From NCBI GenBank assembly GCA_021785035.1, contig JAJYGP010000018.1, positions 37,279 through 101,278 of the forward strand: a DNA stretch of 64,000 nucleotides, written 5' to 3'. Each line of letters begins with the position of its first letter. Within the stretch, counting starts at the first letter, position 1. Made by a program: the position numbers and the translations under genes. Positions 1 to 8,057 of the stretch are shown piece after piece. The notes below the pieces were generated by a model. That model did no database searches, was not told where the DNA came from, and saw only the letters and a list, made by a program, of their open reading frames with translations. Source of the DNA: Pseudomonadota bacterium (lineage in GTDB: Bacteria; Pseudomonadota; Gammaproteobacteria; Acidiferrobacterales; Acidiferrobacteraceae).

Positions 1-169
1 CCTGCCATCATGATATCCATCATGCCTATCCTCACGCGCCTGCGCGCATCCTCGCCTCTTTGCAGGAGGATGGCGTATGGTCCGATACCAGTATCTCAAT
101 ACAGGCCGCAGGGAATACTTCATGTCCCAATCTGTCTATTACACACATCTTTTCAACGGCAACACGTGA

Positions 170-230
170 GATGTCGATGGATGTCGATAAATAATCAGAT
201 GTCGGGTCCTATTCGTTGCGGAGATGTCGA
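170..230. repeat. four short direct repeats of GATGTCGA
   Basis: GATGTCGA occurs at 170-177, 180-187 and 223-230, with a one-base variant (GATGTCGG) at 198-205. The start-to-start spacings of 10, 18 and 25 bases are irregular. Four near-identical octamers in 61 bases is more than expected by chance. It could be a set of protein-binding sites or a transposon end. No gene to be regulated is evident, apart from a weak frame starting at 224. Confidence 0.35.
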
Positions 231-352
231 CGAAAGTCCCACGCAAGCGGGTAGGCCCAGATGCTTTTGATGGGCTGGTCGCGGCGGTGGAGCGTATCGA
301 GTTTGCCGCGACCTTGCGTATCGCGAGATATGGCCAGTCGGCGGCTTTGTAG
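224..352 (+). CDS. possible small ORF, unrecognised
   Basis: A 42-codon frame begins MSTKVPRKRVGPDAF and ends with a TAG at 350-352. The segment DGLVAAVERIEFAATLRIAR looks helical and more protein-like than the surrounding frames. Shifting frame just before the stop allows about 18 more sensible codons, so it may be the start of a decayed gene. The ATG sits inside the last GATGTCGA repeat. I do not recognise the product, and it may be a chance frame. Confidence 0.15.
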   Translation: MSTKVPRKRVGPDAFDGLVAAVERIEFAATLRIARYGQSAAL

Positions 353-572
353 CGGGTGCCGGTAAACGCGGCTTCTCGACGAAGGTTTCCCGCAATACGT
401 GGCAATAGGCATAGCGGGCGTGTCAATCAACGGCCAAGCGCCGGCTGACCAGAGAGGGACTCGGGAAGCCGGGGTGTTACAACGAATCGACGGCAGGGTG
501 AGGGTGCATTTTCCACGCTGACTGCGGGATGTAGGGTTATTGCCGCTGACGCACCGCGATGCGCGGGCCTAT

Positions 573-637
573 GATTTGCTAAAGGGATTTGCTAAAGGGA
601 TTTGCTAAAGGGATTTGCTAAAGGGATTTGCTAAAGG
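573..637. repeat. tandem repeat, 5 x 13 bp, perfect
   Basis: The unit GATTTGCTAAAGG is repeated five times head to tail with no mismatches (573-585, 586-598, 599-611, 612-624, 625-637). There are no spacers, so this is not a CRISPR. The 13-bp unit is not a multiple of three, so any frame read through it would shift at each unit lost or gained. The A/T-rich unit contrasts with the GC-rich flanks. Perfect identity suggests recent expansion by slippage. Iteron-like binding sites are a second possibility, although no replication gene is near. Confidence 0.9.
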
Positions 638-1317
638 CCTTTGATTTTGCGCAAAAGCCGCGCGACCCGGCGGCGATTCGGGCGTCGGGGGTCTGGCACG
701 GTGTCGGTGGCGGGAGGCTATGGGGGCTCCCGAAGGAGGGGGCCGCTTCCCGAAAATTTGGTCCTCTTGCCCCCAAGACCCCCTATGGGGCGCTTCTCAT
801 CAGTACCTTTGTCAGAGACGGTCCGATCCTCGTCCCCCCAGGCTTGGTTGGGCAATCGAGTCGCGCTATGCCTCCTGACGGCCATAGCATGGTCGCCTCG
901 TGGGATGCGGGTTTAATCCGAGCGACCTTCCTGGCCTGCCTTTTGCGCCGCTTGTGAGTGCGGCACCCATGCTGCACCCAAGGTAAAAAATGTAGCCGCA
1001 GGCTCGGTGGTTGTTGCGGACTGTGCTGACCGAGGGGCGTCAGCCTGTGGGAAAACGGCTTTGTGTGCGCGCGCGCAGGAGAGCTCGGTTGACGGGGGTT
1101 ATCAAGGTCACACTTACGGGTCGGGCTTGCAGGGCGATGATCGTGGCCCCTCCGGGCTGCGCGACGGATCGGGCGGAGGAACCTGACGCCGCTTAGGCGC
1201 GTTCGGTCTTAGCGACTCGGAGCGCGGCCTAAAGCCCCGGGGCGAGGCGCTTTTGGCGGCCACGCCGTGGTGGATATTCGGCGCCAAGGTCGGTATCGTT
1301 ACCCCTTAGGAGCGTGT

Positions 1318-2676
1318 ATGGCAGGCACTGTCTATATCAAGACGTATGGCTGTCAGATGAATGAGTATGATTCGACGCGCCTCGCGGACCTCTTGTCTGC
1401 GACCCACCAACTGGTTCGCGTCGATGACCCCTCTTCCGCTGATGTGCTGCTGATCAATAGCTGTTCGGTGCGCGAAAAGGCGCAGGAAAAGCTCTTTTCG
1501 GATCTCGGGCGATTGAACGAGTGGAAGCTCCTGCGTCCACACGTCGTTATCGGCGTGGGCGGCTGCGTGGCGAGCCAGGAAGGGGAAGATATCCTGCGGC
1601 GCGCGCCCTACGTCGATTTGGTGTTTGGGCCCCAGACCATTCATCGTGTCCCGGCCCTGTTGACCGATGCCCTCGCCAAAAAGCCCGGGGTGGATATCGC
1701 GTTTGTCGAGATGGAGAAGTTCGACAACCTGCCCGAGCCGCGTGCCGATGGCCCCCGAGCGTTCGTATCGATCATGGAGGGCTGTAGCAAGTATTGTAGC
1801 TTCTGCGTCGTTCCTTATACGCGCGGCCAAGAGTTCAGCCGGCCCTTTGATGATGTTCTGGCCGAAGTGGCGGCCTTGGCCGAACAAGGCGTGCGAGAAG
1901 TGACGCTGCTAGGACAGAACGTCAATGCCTACAGAGGGGTGCGCCACAACGGCCAGACTGTGGACCTTGCGACCCTGATTAGCTATATCGCGGAGATGGA
2001 CGGCATAGGGCGGATTCGTTTTACGACGTCTCATCCGGTGGAGTTTCAAGATAGTCTGTTGGACGCCTTCGCCCGCGTGGAAAAGCTCGTGAATCATTTG
2101 CACTTACCCGTACAAAGCGGGTCTGACCGCATTCTTGCGCGTATGAAGCGCGGACACACGATAGCGGAATACAAAGAGAAGATTGCGCGTTTGCGTTCCA
2201 TACGGCCGGATATCAGCATATCGACCGATATCATCGTCGGATTCCCAGGGGAGACGGACGCCGATTTCGAGGCTACGCTTGCCTTGATGGAAGAGATCCG
2301 CTTCGACCTCTCTTATAGTTTTGCCTATAGCCCGCGCCCGGGAACTCCAGCAGCGGGTTTTGAAGACAGTGTTGAGAAGTCGGTCAAGGATGAGCGCTTG
2401 GCGCGCTTACAGCGCCTTAACTTGGGTCATGCGGCGGACATTAGCCGGGCCATGGTGGGGCAGATGCAGCGGATTCTGATCGACAGGGAGGCGCCACGCG
2501 GCCGCGGCGATATGTCGGGCCGCACCGAGAATAACCGGGTCGTGAATTTTCCGGCACAGGACGTAGATCTGATAGGTCGTTTTGCCACGGTCGAGATTAC
2601 CGAGGTGAGACCCAATTCCCTCAGGGGACGACTCGTGGCGGTCGAAGCCGACGTATTCTCGTCTATACTGGAATAA
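1318..2676 (+). CDS. miaB: tRNA-2-methylthio-N6-dimethylallyladenosine synthase MiaB
   Basis: This is a radical-SAM methylthiotransferase that adds a 2-methylthio group to isopentenyl-adenosine 37 of tRNAs reading UNN codons. The N-terminal UPF0004 domain shows the three cluster-binding cysteines (C12 in [10 protein letters not shown]49 in INSCSVR, C83 in GGCVAS). The radical-SAM triad is in GCSKYCSFC (C156, C160, C163), and a TRAM domain closes the protein. Its 452 residues are normal for the family. An upstream in-frame start at 1267 exists, but ATG 1318 has TAGGAG in front of it and gives the usual N-terminus. It heads the miaB-phoH-ybeY-corC-lnt run common in gammaproteobacteria. Confidence 0.97.
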   Translation: MAGTVYIKTYGCQMNEYDSTRLADLLSATHQLVRVDDPSSADVLLINSCSVREKAQEKLFSDLGRLNEWKLLRPHVVIGVGGCVASQEGEDILRRAPYVDLVFGPQTIHRVPALLTDALAKKPGVDIAFVEMEKFDNLPEPRADGPRAFVSIMEGCSKYCSFCVVPYTRGQEFSRPFDDVLAEVAALAEQGVREVTLLGQNVNAYRGVRHNGQTVDLATLISYIAEMDGIGRIRFTTSHPVEFQDSLLDAFARVEKLVNHLHLPVQSGSDRILARMKRGHTIAEYKEKIARLRSIRPDISISTDIIVGFPGETDADFEATLALMEEIRFDLSYSFAYSPRPGTPAAGFEDSVEKSVKDERLARLQRLNLGHAADISRAMVGQMQRILIDREAPRGRGDMSGRTENNRVVNFPAQDVDLIGRFATVEITEVRPNSLRGRLVAVEADVFSSILE

Positions 2677-2695
2677 AAAGAGGCCGCCTATCCCT

Positions 2696-3655
2696 TTGAG
2701 CAGCAAACCCCAAGCCATTCAGTTCAGTGTCCAGCCCCCAGACAGCGAGAGACTGTCCCGCCTTTGTGGTCAATTAGATGAACACCTTCGTCAGATCGAG
2801 GGTAGTCTCGAGGTAGAGATCGCCAATCGCGGCAATCAGTTCCGTATTACCGGCCGCCAAGATCGTGTGCGCCATGCGCAGCGCTTGATTACGGCCCTTT
2901 ATGATGTTACGGGGGAATCCCAAACCATTACACCTTCGGGGGTTAATATGGCGCTAAAGGAAGCTTCCAGAGTGCGCGACGACAAGGAGCCACCGATCGA
3001 GCTGCGCACGCCGAAACAACGCGTGTATGGGCGTACCGACGGTCAGAAGGACTATATTCGCAAGATATTGACCCATGACGTGACGTTCGGGGTGGGCCCG
3101 GCCGGGACCGGAAAGACCTATCTCGCGGTCGCGTGTGCGGTTGAGGCCCTCGAGACCGGGCGCGCTCAGCGCTTGGTCTTGGTGCGCCCGGCGGTTGAGG
3201 CGGGCGAGCGGCTGGGGTTTTTGCCCGGGGATCTCGAGCAGAAAGTCGACCCCTATCTGCGGCCGCTCTATGACGCCTTGCACGATATGCTCGGGCCGGA
3301 ACGAGTTGCCAAATTGATCGAAAAGAGTGTGATCGAGGTGGCGCCGCTTGCGTTTATGAGGGGGCGCACCTTGAATGAATCTTTCATCATCTTGGACGAG
3401 GCGCAAAACACCACCGCCGAGCAGATGAAGATGTTTCTCACGCGCCTTGGGTTTGGCGCAACCGCTGTCATCACTGGGGATGCCACCCAAATCGACCTAC
3501 CGCGCCCCGAGCTTTCGGGTTTGCGTCAGGCTTTAAATGTACTGAAGGGTGTTGACGGTATTGCGGTCACGCTCTTTGCGAGCTCAGATGTGGTGCGCCA
3601 TCCCCTGGTTCAGCGCATTGTCGAGGCTTACGAGGCGCACGAGAAGGGCGTGTAG
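2696..3655 (+). CDS. phoH: PhoH-like ATPase (YbeZ)
   Basis: This cytoplasmic P-loop ATPase of the PhoH/YbeZ family is linked to YbeY in 16S rRNA maturation and RNA metabolism. Walker A is GPAGTGKT at about residues 134-141 and Walker B is the IILDEAQN segment near 230. The first 80 residues form the KH-like region usual in YbeZ. At 319 residues the length is typical. The start is TTG 2696, since the next in-frame ATG (2948) would remove the whole N-terminal domain; AAAGAGG lies 12 bases upstream. It begins 20 bases after miaB, and ybeY follows with one base between them. Confidence 0.93.
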   Translation: MSSKPQAIQFSVQPPDSERLSRLCGQLDEHLRQIEGSLEVEIANRGNQFRITGRQDRVRHAQRLITALYDVTGESQTITPSGVNMALKEASRVRDDKEPPIELRTPKQRVYGRTDGQKDYIRKILTHDVTFGVGPAGTGKTYLAVACAVEALETGRAQRLVLVRPAVEAGERLGFLPGDLEQKVDPYLRPLYDALHDMLGPERVAKLIEKSVIEVAPLAFMRGRTLNESFIILDEAQNTTAEQMKMFLTRLGFGATAVITGDATQIDLPRPELSGLRQALNVLKGVDGIAVTLFASSDVVRHPLVQRIVEAYEAHEKGV

Positions 3656-3656
3656 G

Positions 3657-4109
3657 GTGCCACGTCTGCATCTCGATCTCGTTCTTGCGTGCGTGGGATA
3701 TATTCCCCCGCCACGCCCGATGTTGGTGCGCTGGTCGAAGGCCGCCCTCGCCGATCTTCGCGGGACCGTGCGCTTAGGTGTGCGGGTGGTGGGTGAGTCC
3801 GAGGGCGCTGAGCTGAATCAGCGCTACCGTGGCCGGGTTGGGCCCACGAACGTCCTTTCGTTTCCCTACGAAGAGCAAGACCGCGGTAAAACGCGGTTTC
3901 TAGGGGATATCGTCCTATGCGCGCCGGTGGTGGTGGCCGAGGAGGTGGCGGCAGGCTGCCCGGAAAACGCTCATTGGGCCCATCTCCTGATTCACGGTAT
4001 ACTGCACCTACGCGGTTTTGACCACCACACTGATCAGGATGCACGCATTATGGAAGGACGGGAAACGCAGCTGCTGCAAGGTCTAGGATTTACAGACCCT
4101 TACCGTTGA
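3657..4109 (+). CDS. ybeY: endoribonuclease YbeY
   Basis: YbeY is a zinc-dependent RNase needed for 16S rRNA 3'-end maturation and ribosome quality control. The family signature HGILHLRGFDH is present, with the three metal-binding histidines at residues 113, 117 and 123. The segment NVLSFPYEE is the conserved strand ahead of it. The start is GTG 3657, one base after the phoH stop, giving 150 residues, the usual size. The open frame runs further upstream inside phoH, but that part has no family resemblance. Confidence 0.93.
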   Translation: MPRLHLDLVLACVGYIPPPRPMLVRWSKAALADLRGTVRLGVRVVGESEGAELNQRYRGRVGPTNVLSFPYEEQDRGKTRFLGDIVLCAPVVVAEEVAAGCPENAHWAHLLIHGILHLRGFDHHTDQDARIMEGRETQLLQGLGFTDPYR

Positions 4110-4113
4110 TTTT

Positions 4114-4977
4114 ATGAGTCAAGACGAGCATACCCACGGACCGGGGCGGTCCTTCCTGGATCGACTCGGCCACGTCCTGTGGGGGGCCCCCGAGGATCGG
4201 GATGCGCTCCGGGAGACCTTACGCGAGGCGCATGATCGCGGCCTGATTGGAAGCGACGCCCTGGATATGATAGAGGGTGTTTTTCAAGTCGCCGAGATGC
4301 GGGTCCGCGACATCATGGTCCCACGCGCCCAGATGGACGTGATCGACCGTGATGATCCGCCTGAGCGGTACCTTCCGCGCGTCATCGAAACCGGCCACTC
4401 CCGTTTCCCTGTGGTTGATGGCGACAAAGACAAGGTTGTTGGGATTATGTTGGCCAAGGACTTGCTGCGCTATTTCGACGAGGAGCGGCGCGCGACCTTC
4501 AATGTGTACGATCTCTTGCGACCCGCTGTATTCGTCCCGGAAAGCAAGCGTCTCGATGTGTTGCTTCGAGACTTTAGGGCGAGTCGCAACCACATGGCGA
4601 TCGTGGTCGATGAGTATGGCGGCGTCGCCGGTCTTGTGACGATCGAGGATGTCCTGGAACAGATCGTCGGGGAAATCGAAGACGAGCACGATCTCGACGT
4701 CGATGATGTAATGATCATGCAGCGAGCCGAACACGAGTTTGTGGCTAAGGCGCTTACGCCGATCAAGGAATTCAACGAGTACTTCGGTACCCATTACCCC
4801 AGCGAAGAGGTCGACACGATCGGCGGCTTGGTCATGACGACGCTTGGGCGTGTCCCGAAGCGTGGCGAGCGTTTGGAGGTGGGGGGCCTTCGGTTTGAGG
4901 TGCTCCGTTCGGATTCGCGCCGCGTCCACCTTCTTAAAGTGGTTCCCGTTGCCCAAGAAAGCCAAGTGGCCAGTTAG
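4114..4977 (+). CDS. corC: CorC/YbeX-type CBS-domain transport protein
   Basis: This is the cytosolic CBS-pair protein associated with magnesium/cobalt efflux. The core is a CBS pair (about residues 65-190, with the MVPRAQMDVID and VVDEYGGVAGLVTIEDVLE segments) followed by a CorC_HlyC domain (about 205-280, VDTIGGLVMTTLGRVPKRGE). There is no membrane segment, as in the short CorC of enterobacteria. At 287 residues it matches the family. It starts 4 bases after ybeY, and lnt starts inside its 3' end. The transport role is known from the family; nothing here tests it. Confidence 0.92.
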   Translation: MSQDEHTHGPGRSFLDRLGHVLWGAPEDRDALRETLREAHDRGLIGSDALDMIEGVFQVAEMRVRDIMVPRAQMDVIDRDDPPERYLPRVIETGHSRFPVVDGDKDKVVGIMLAKDLLRYFDEERRATFNVYDLLRPAVFVPESKRLDVLLRDFRASRNHMAIVVDEYGGVAGLVTIEDVLEQIVGEIEDEHDLDVDDVMIMQRAEHEFVAKALTPIKEFNEYFGTHYPSEEVDTIGGLVMTTLGRVPKRGERLEVGGLRFEVLRSDSRRVHLLKVVPVAQESQVAS

Positions 4978-6472
4978 CGCGAGCCTAAACTCCTGGGGCG
5001 GCGAGGTCCTGGCCTTAGCCTCCGGCGCGACGCTCAATCTCGCTTTTGCCCCATACCGCCATCTGGCGGTGGTCCCGCTTGTGCTGGCTCTATGCTATGG
5101 CCTTGTCCGCGCCGTGTCGCGGTTACGTGCGGCCCTGCGCGGCTTTCTTTTGGGGGTCGGGCTTTTTGCCTTTGGCGTCCCCTGGATTTATCTGACTTTG
5201 GCTCGTTTCGGCGGCATGCCGTCCCCGGTAGCCGTTATTGCTTGTGGTCTTTTTGTGGCCGTGTTGTCCGCCTATATCGCCCTCGTAGCCGCGGTGTTTG
5301 CCGTGTTACGGCGGGGTGACGGTTTCGATCCATGGCTCTTCGCCGCCCTTTGGGTGATGGGTGAGTGGGTACGCAATGTGTTTCTGACCGGGTTTCCTTG
5401 GTTTGATCTTGGTTATGCGGCGAGTGCCGCGCCGTGGGTGTCTTGGGCGCCGATCGCCGGGGTTCTGGGTTTATCGTTTATTCTGGCATTGGCGGGAGCG
5501 CTGCTCTTTGAGGCGGCATGCGGACGCTGGCGAGGCCTTTGGCCGCTTGTCCTGTTCTTGATTGCAACCCCGTTCGTGGCCCGAATCCGCTTTGTGCGGA
5601 GGACAGAAACGCCAGTCACGGCATCGCTCGTCCAGGGCGATATCTCGCCGTACGCCAAATGGGACCCGCGCGAGCGCCGAGCGATCATCCATCGTTATTT
5701 ACGCTTGACGAGACAAGGCGACGGGCGGCTCGTCATTTGGCCGGAGACCGCGGTCCCCGGCTATTCGCACAGTCTCCGACGGCGGTTCATCCCGTTTTTG
5801 CGGCATCTGGCGCGGATCGACCATCGCCACTTTCTTTTTGGTCTCGTCGAAGGCAATCCCGATCGCGTCAATGAGCCCATCTACAACGCGGTCATGAGTG
5901 TTGGTCGCCACGATGGCGTTTACCGCAAACGTCATCTCGTACCGTTTGGGGAATATTTGCCGTGGCCAAGCCTCTTCGATCCGATTTTGCGAGTTCTCCA
6001 TATCCCCATGTCCGGGTTCACCCCGTGGCGCGGGCGAGAGGCCCCCTTGGTGGTTTCGGGGGCCGATCTGGGAATGTCCATTTGTTATGAAATCGCTTAC
6101 GGGTCCATCGTGACCCAAGCCTTGCCGTCCGCTACCCTTCTTGTGAACGTAAGCGACGACTCCTGGTATGGCCACTCCCATGAGGCGAGTCAGCAGCTGC
6201 AGATCGCGCAACTGCGCGCGGCTGAGGCTGGGCGCGATCTGCTCATTGCGACTAATGATGGAATGACGGCCTTGGTGACCCATCGTGGCCACATTAGTGT
6301 GCGTTTGCCGCCCTTCCGGCCTGGGGTGCTTACGGTCGTGGCCGAGCCTTACCGTGGCCTGACGCCTTATGATCGCATCGGAAACGATGGGGTCTTGGCT
6401 TTTGTGTCCCTGATCGGGCTCATCGCCGCGCGCCGCTGGACCAGGGATCGTCACCGCCGAAGAGGCAGCTAG
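4949..6472 (+). CDS. lnt: apolipoprotein N-acyltransferase Lnt
   Basis: This inner-membrane enzyme adds the third acyl chain to the N-terminal cysteine of lipoproteins. Several N-terminal hydrophobic segments (about residues 10-200) precede a periplasmic nitrilase domain. The expected catalytic residues are visible: Glu in WPETAVPG, Lys in YRKRHLVPFGE and Cys in SICYEIAYG. The frame is open far upstream inside corC. The best start is TTG 4949, which overlaps corC by 29 bases and gives 507 residues, close to the family's length; no ATG lies in a sensible place. Last gene of the run. Confidence 0.93.
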   Translation: MPKKAKWPVSASLNSWGGEVLALASGATLNLAFAPYRHLAVVPLVLALCYGLVRAVSRLRAALRGFLLGVGLFAFGVPWIYLTLARFGGMPSPVAVIACGLFVAVLSAYIALVAAVFAVLRRGDGFDPWLFAALWVMGEWVRNVFLTGFPWFDLGYAASAAPWVSWAPIAGVLGLSFILALAGALLFEAACGRWRGLWPLVLFLIATPFVARIRFVRRTETPVTASLVQGDISPYAKWDPRERRAIIHRYLRLTRQGDGRLVIWPETAVPGYSHSLRRRFIPFLRHLARIDHRHFLFGLVEGNPDRVNEPIYNAVMSVGRHDGVYRKRHLVPFGEYLPWPSLFDPILRVLHIPMSGFTPWRGREAPLVVSGADLGMSICYEIAYGSIVTQALPSATLLVNVSDDSWYGHSHEASQQLQIAQLRAAEAGRDLLIATNDGMTALVTHRGHISVRLPPFRPGVLTVVAEPYRGLTPYDRIGNDGVLAFVSLIGLIAARRWTRDRHRRRGS

Positions 6473-6537
6473 GGCCGACTCTGTGACAAGAAGTTGGCGC
6501 TGGGTCAACGAGAAGGGGCGGGAATTTTGGGCGACGG

Positions 6538-6657
6538 CATGAACGGGTTTTTCGTGACGAAAACGGTAAGACCAAGCCGTCCTTGGCGCCGGTGAAGCTC
6601 TTGAAGGTCTTGGGTCATCACCCGGACCTCTTAGACGAGATTTGGGACGCGGTCTGA
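6538..6657 (+). pseudogene. remnant of an XRE/HigA-like antitoxin C-terminus
   Basis: A frame without a start codon ends at TGA 6655-6657 and reads ...ENGKTKPSLAPVKLLKVLG then HHPDLLDEIWDAV. This resembles the end of helix-turn-helix antitoxins, where the second half of the HTH is followed by a stretch like ALKLLRLLDKHPELL. The N-terminal HTH is absent. Just upstream, in another frame, a GTG at 6483 opens a short frame (VTRSWRWVNEKGREFWATA) that stops at 6540-6542, possibly the other half of the same broken locus. The assignment is by eye and uncertain. It sits next to the VapBC pair. Confidence 0.35.
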
Positions 6658-6700
6658 CGAAATCAACAGCGTCGCAACTCCAGACCCTCAATGCTCGTTT

Positions 6701-7087
6701 TTAGGCAAGCCGTACCAAGTCGTGATACTGCGCGACTACGCGGTCGTTGGTGAGCAAGACCATGTCTTCTACTATGGCCTGGGCGACGAGCAGTCGGTCA
6801 AAAGGGTCTTTGTGGATAGGCGGTAACGTATCGATAGCCACGACATGCGCACCCAGTATCGCCAACTCGTGATAGCCATTATCGATGAGGCCACGACGGA
6901 GCAGCCGGGCATTAACGCGAAAATCAGCACGGTTGAGTCCACTCTTTGTGGCAATCTCCCATAGGCTTGCCACACTGAAGAATAGCGCGTTTTCCGGATC
7001 GGCTATTAAAGCGCGTGCTGGGGGCGGTAAACGCGCCGCGTTATCGGCTACCCAAATCAACAGATGTGTGTCGATGAGCAGTTTCAC
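6701..7087 (-). CDS. vapC: PIN-domain toxin, VapC type
   Basis: This is a predicted ribonuclease toxin of a type II toxin-antitoxin pair. The 128 residues make up one PIN domain: Asp6 in LLIDTHLLIW, Glu44 in SLWEIATK, and the later acidic residues in HKDPFDRLLVAQA and LLTNDRVV are the expected metal-binding set, all intact. Its start overlaps the antitoxin stop by 4 bases, so the two are translationally coupled. The family cleaves tRNA or rRNA; this one's target cannot be read from sequence. The pair lies in an accessory patch and is likely mobile. Confidence 0.9.
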   Translation of the reverse strand: MKLLIDTHLLIWVADNAARLPPPARALIADPENALFFSVASLWEIATKSGLNRADFRVNARLLRRGLIDNGYHELAILGAHVVAIDTLPPIHKDPFDRLLVAQAIVEDMVLLTNDRVVAQYHDLVRLA

Positions 7088-7329
7088 TCATTGCCCCGAA
7101 AGAGCGGGTCGATCTCGGTCTCGCCCATGGTATTGAAGTCGTCTGGCACCTGAATCTGACCGGCCATGAAGCCGAAACGCCGCTGCTGTGACGATTCGGG
7201 GGCCGAGAGCGCGATCACTTTGACAAGGGGCTTACCAGCCTTGGCGATCACGAACGACTCCCCTCGGGCGGCCTGATCGACCAGCCTGGACAGCTGCGTC
7301 TTTGCCTCGTGAATGTTGTAGGTTTGCAT
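7084..7329 (-). CDS. Phd/YefM-family antitoxin, VapB partner
   Basis: An 81-residue antitoxin. The N-terminus MQTYNIHEAKTQLSRLVDQA and the following GESFVIAKAGKPLVKVIAL are the DNA-binding Phd/YefM fold. The C-terminal tail (about 50-81) should be the toxin-neutralising part. An earlier in-frame ATG (7341) exists, but ATG 7329 is preceded by GGAGACA at good spacing. It is the first gene of the minus-strand operon and overlaps the toxin by 4 bases. As in this family it probably represses its own promoter; see the palindrome just upstream. Confidence 0.88.
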   Translation of the reverse strand: MQTYNIHEAKTQLSRLVDQAARGESFVIAKAGKPLVKVIALSAPESSQQRRFGFMAGQIQVPDDFNTMGETEIDPLFRGNE

Positions 7330-7347
7330 CGTTGTCTCCATAGAACC

Positions 7348-7362
7348 TAGTTCATTGGACTA
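7348..7362. promoter_or_regulatory. candidate operator of the antitoxin-toxin operon
   Basis: TAGTTCATTGGACTA is an imperfect palindrome with 7-base arms around a central T and one mismatch. It lies 18 bases upstream of the antitoxin start. On the minus strand a TTGATA precedes it and could be a -35 element, so a repressor bound here would cover the promoter. Autoregulation through such sites is known for Phd/YefM antitoxins; this particular site is inferred. Confidence 0.4.
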
Positions 7363-8057
7363 AGTTTATCAAAAATGACCGAGAGCGTAAACGGTAGGCC
7401 CTAGTGTTGCGTCCCGCGCTCATTGCGGCTCAGCATTCCGACCTATTTTAGGGTGAAATAAGGGAGGGATCTCGGGGTTTAGGGCGGCGGGATCGAGCCC
7501 GGAGGTGGAGGATGGGCTGCATCTGATGGGGGGGTGACGAGCCGATCGAGCTGGAGGTGTTCGCGATGCAGGATGGCCAGCAGCGCCAGGGGCCCGTGGA
7601 AGGGTCCCGGGTCGAGGTATAGAGATCCTGCAGACCGACGGAGAGCGTCGCCCCATCTCAGAGGCCCAGGAGCGCGCGATCCGCCCGCTCCCGACGTGTC
7701 GCGCGCGGCGAGATCCCAAAGTCGTTCTCAGTCCAGAAGGAAGAGTTCCTGTGGCAGGGTCGGCGCCATGACCAGAATGGCTCGTCGTCGGTGCGCCCGG
7801 GCGGCGACTCGCCCGCACCGGCGTTCCGGCTGAACAGACGCGCAATGGGGACCCGATCGGGGTCGTAGCCCTCAGTCCGGAGCAGGAGAGGCTGACCCAA
7901 GCCGCTCGCGGTCCGTTCAACGAGAGACGCAAAAGCGCATAACGCAGGCGACAACTATCCTGGCAGCTGGGGGTTGCCGGTCCCGCAACGGAGCGCTTCG
8001 CTTGAAAGGGTGAGCCGCTGCCCGCATAGAGAATGCATGTAGCGCGAGGAGTGGCCG
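7363..8057. other. 0.7-kb stretch without a recognisable gene
   Basis: Several frames are open on both strands, the longest on the minus strand at 7420-7932, but their products are rich in Pro, Arg, Ser and Gly and match nothing I know. A minus-strand segment around 7700-7900 (containing EGYDPDRVPIARLF and GRTDDEPFWSW) looks somewhat more protein-like, followed by stops. The stretch may be a decayed gene or mobile element. The last part must contain the promoter of the persulfide dioxygenase gene. Confidence 0.4.

Larger units (their letters stand above)
1..1317. other. 1.3-kb stretch without a recognisable gene
   Basis: No reading frame here resembles a family I know. The open frames (for example 628-957 and 1011-1196) have arginine- and glycine-rich compositions typical of chance frames in GC-rich DNA. 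What can be seen is a group of short direct repeats near 170-230, a possible 42-codon frame at 224-352, and a perfect tandem repeat at 573-637. The run before miaB must hold that operon's promoter, but no good -35/-10 pair stood out. The stretch may be decayed mobile DNA; that is an inference from the lack of coding signal. Confidence 0.5.

Noticed and set aside
573..637. CRISPR array
   Set aside because: The repeats are only 13 bases long and are joined without spacers; no cas gene is near.
905..930. possible tRNA T-arm (GGGTTTAATCC)
   Set aside because: The flanking bases do not form the 5-bp T stem and no acceptor, D or anticodon arm can be drawn around it.
628..957. 109-codon frame after the tandem repeat
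   Set aside because: Low-quality composition, and its start lies inside the repeat array; no ribosome-binding site.
4219..5037. 272-codon minus-strand frame opposite corC
   Set aside because: Antisense shadow of a clear CBS-domain gene; no recognisable protein and no ribosome-binding site.
5699..6691. 330-codon minus-strand frame opposite lnt
   Set aside because: It lies antisense to a well-supported gene and its product is rich in Arg, Gln and Pro without family resemblance; a by-product of GC-rich codon use.
7420..7932. 170-codon minus-strand frame
   Set aside because: Product almost wholly Pro, Arg, Ser, Gly and Ala; probably non-coding.
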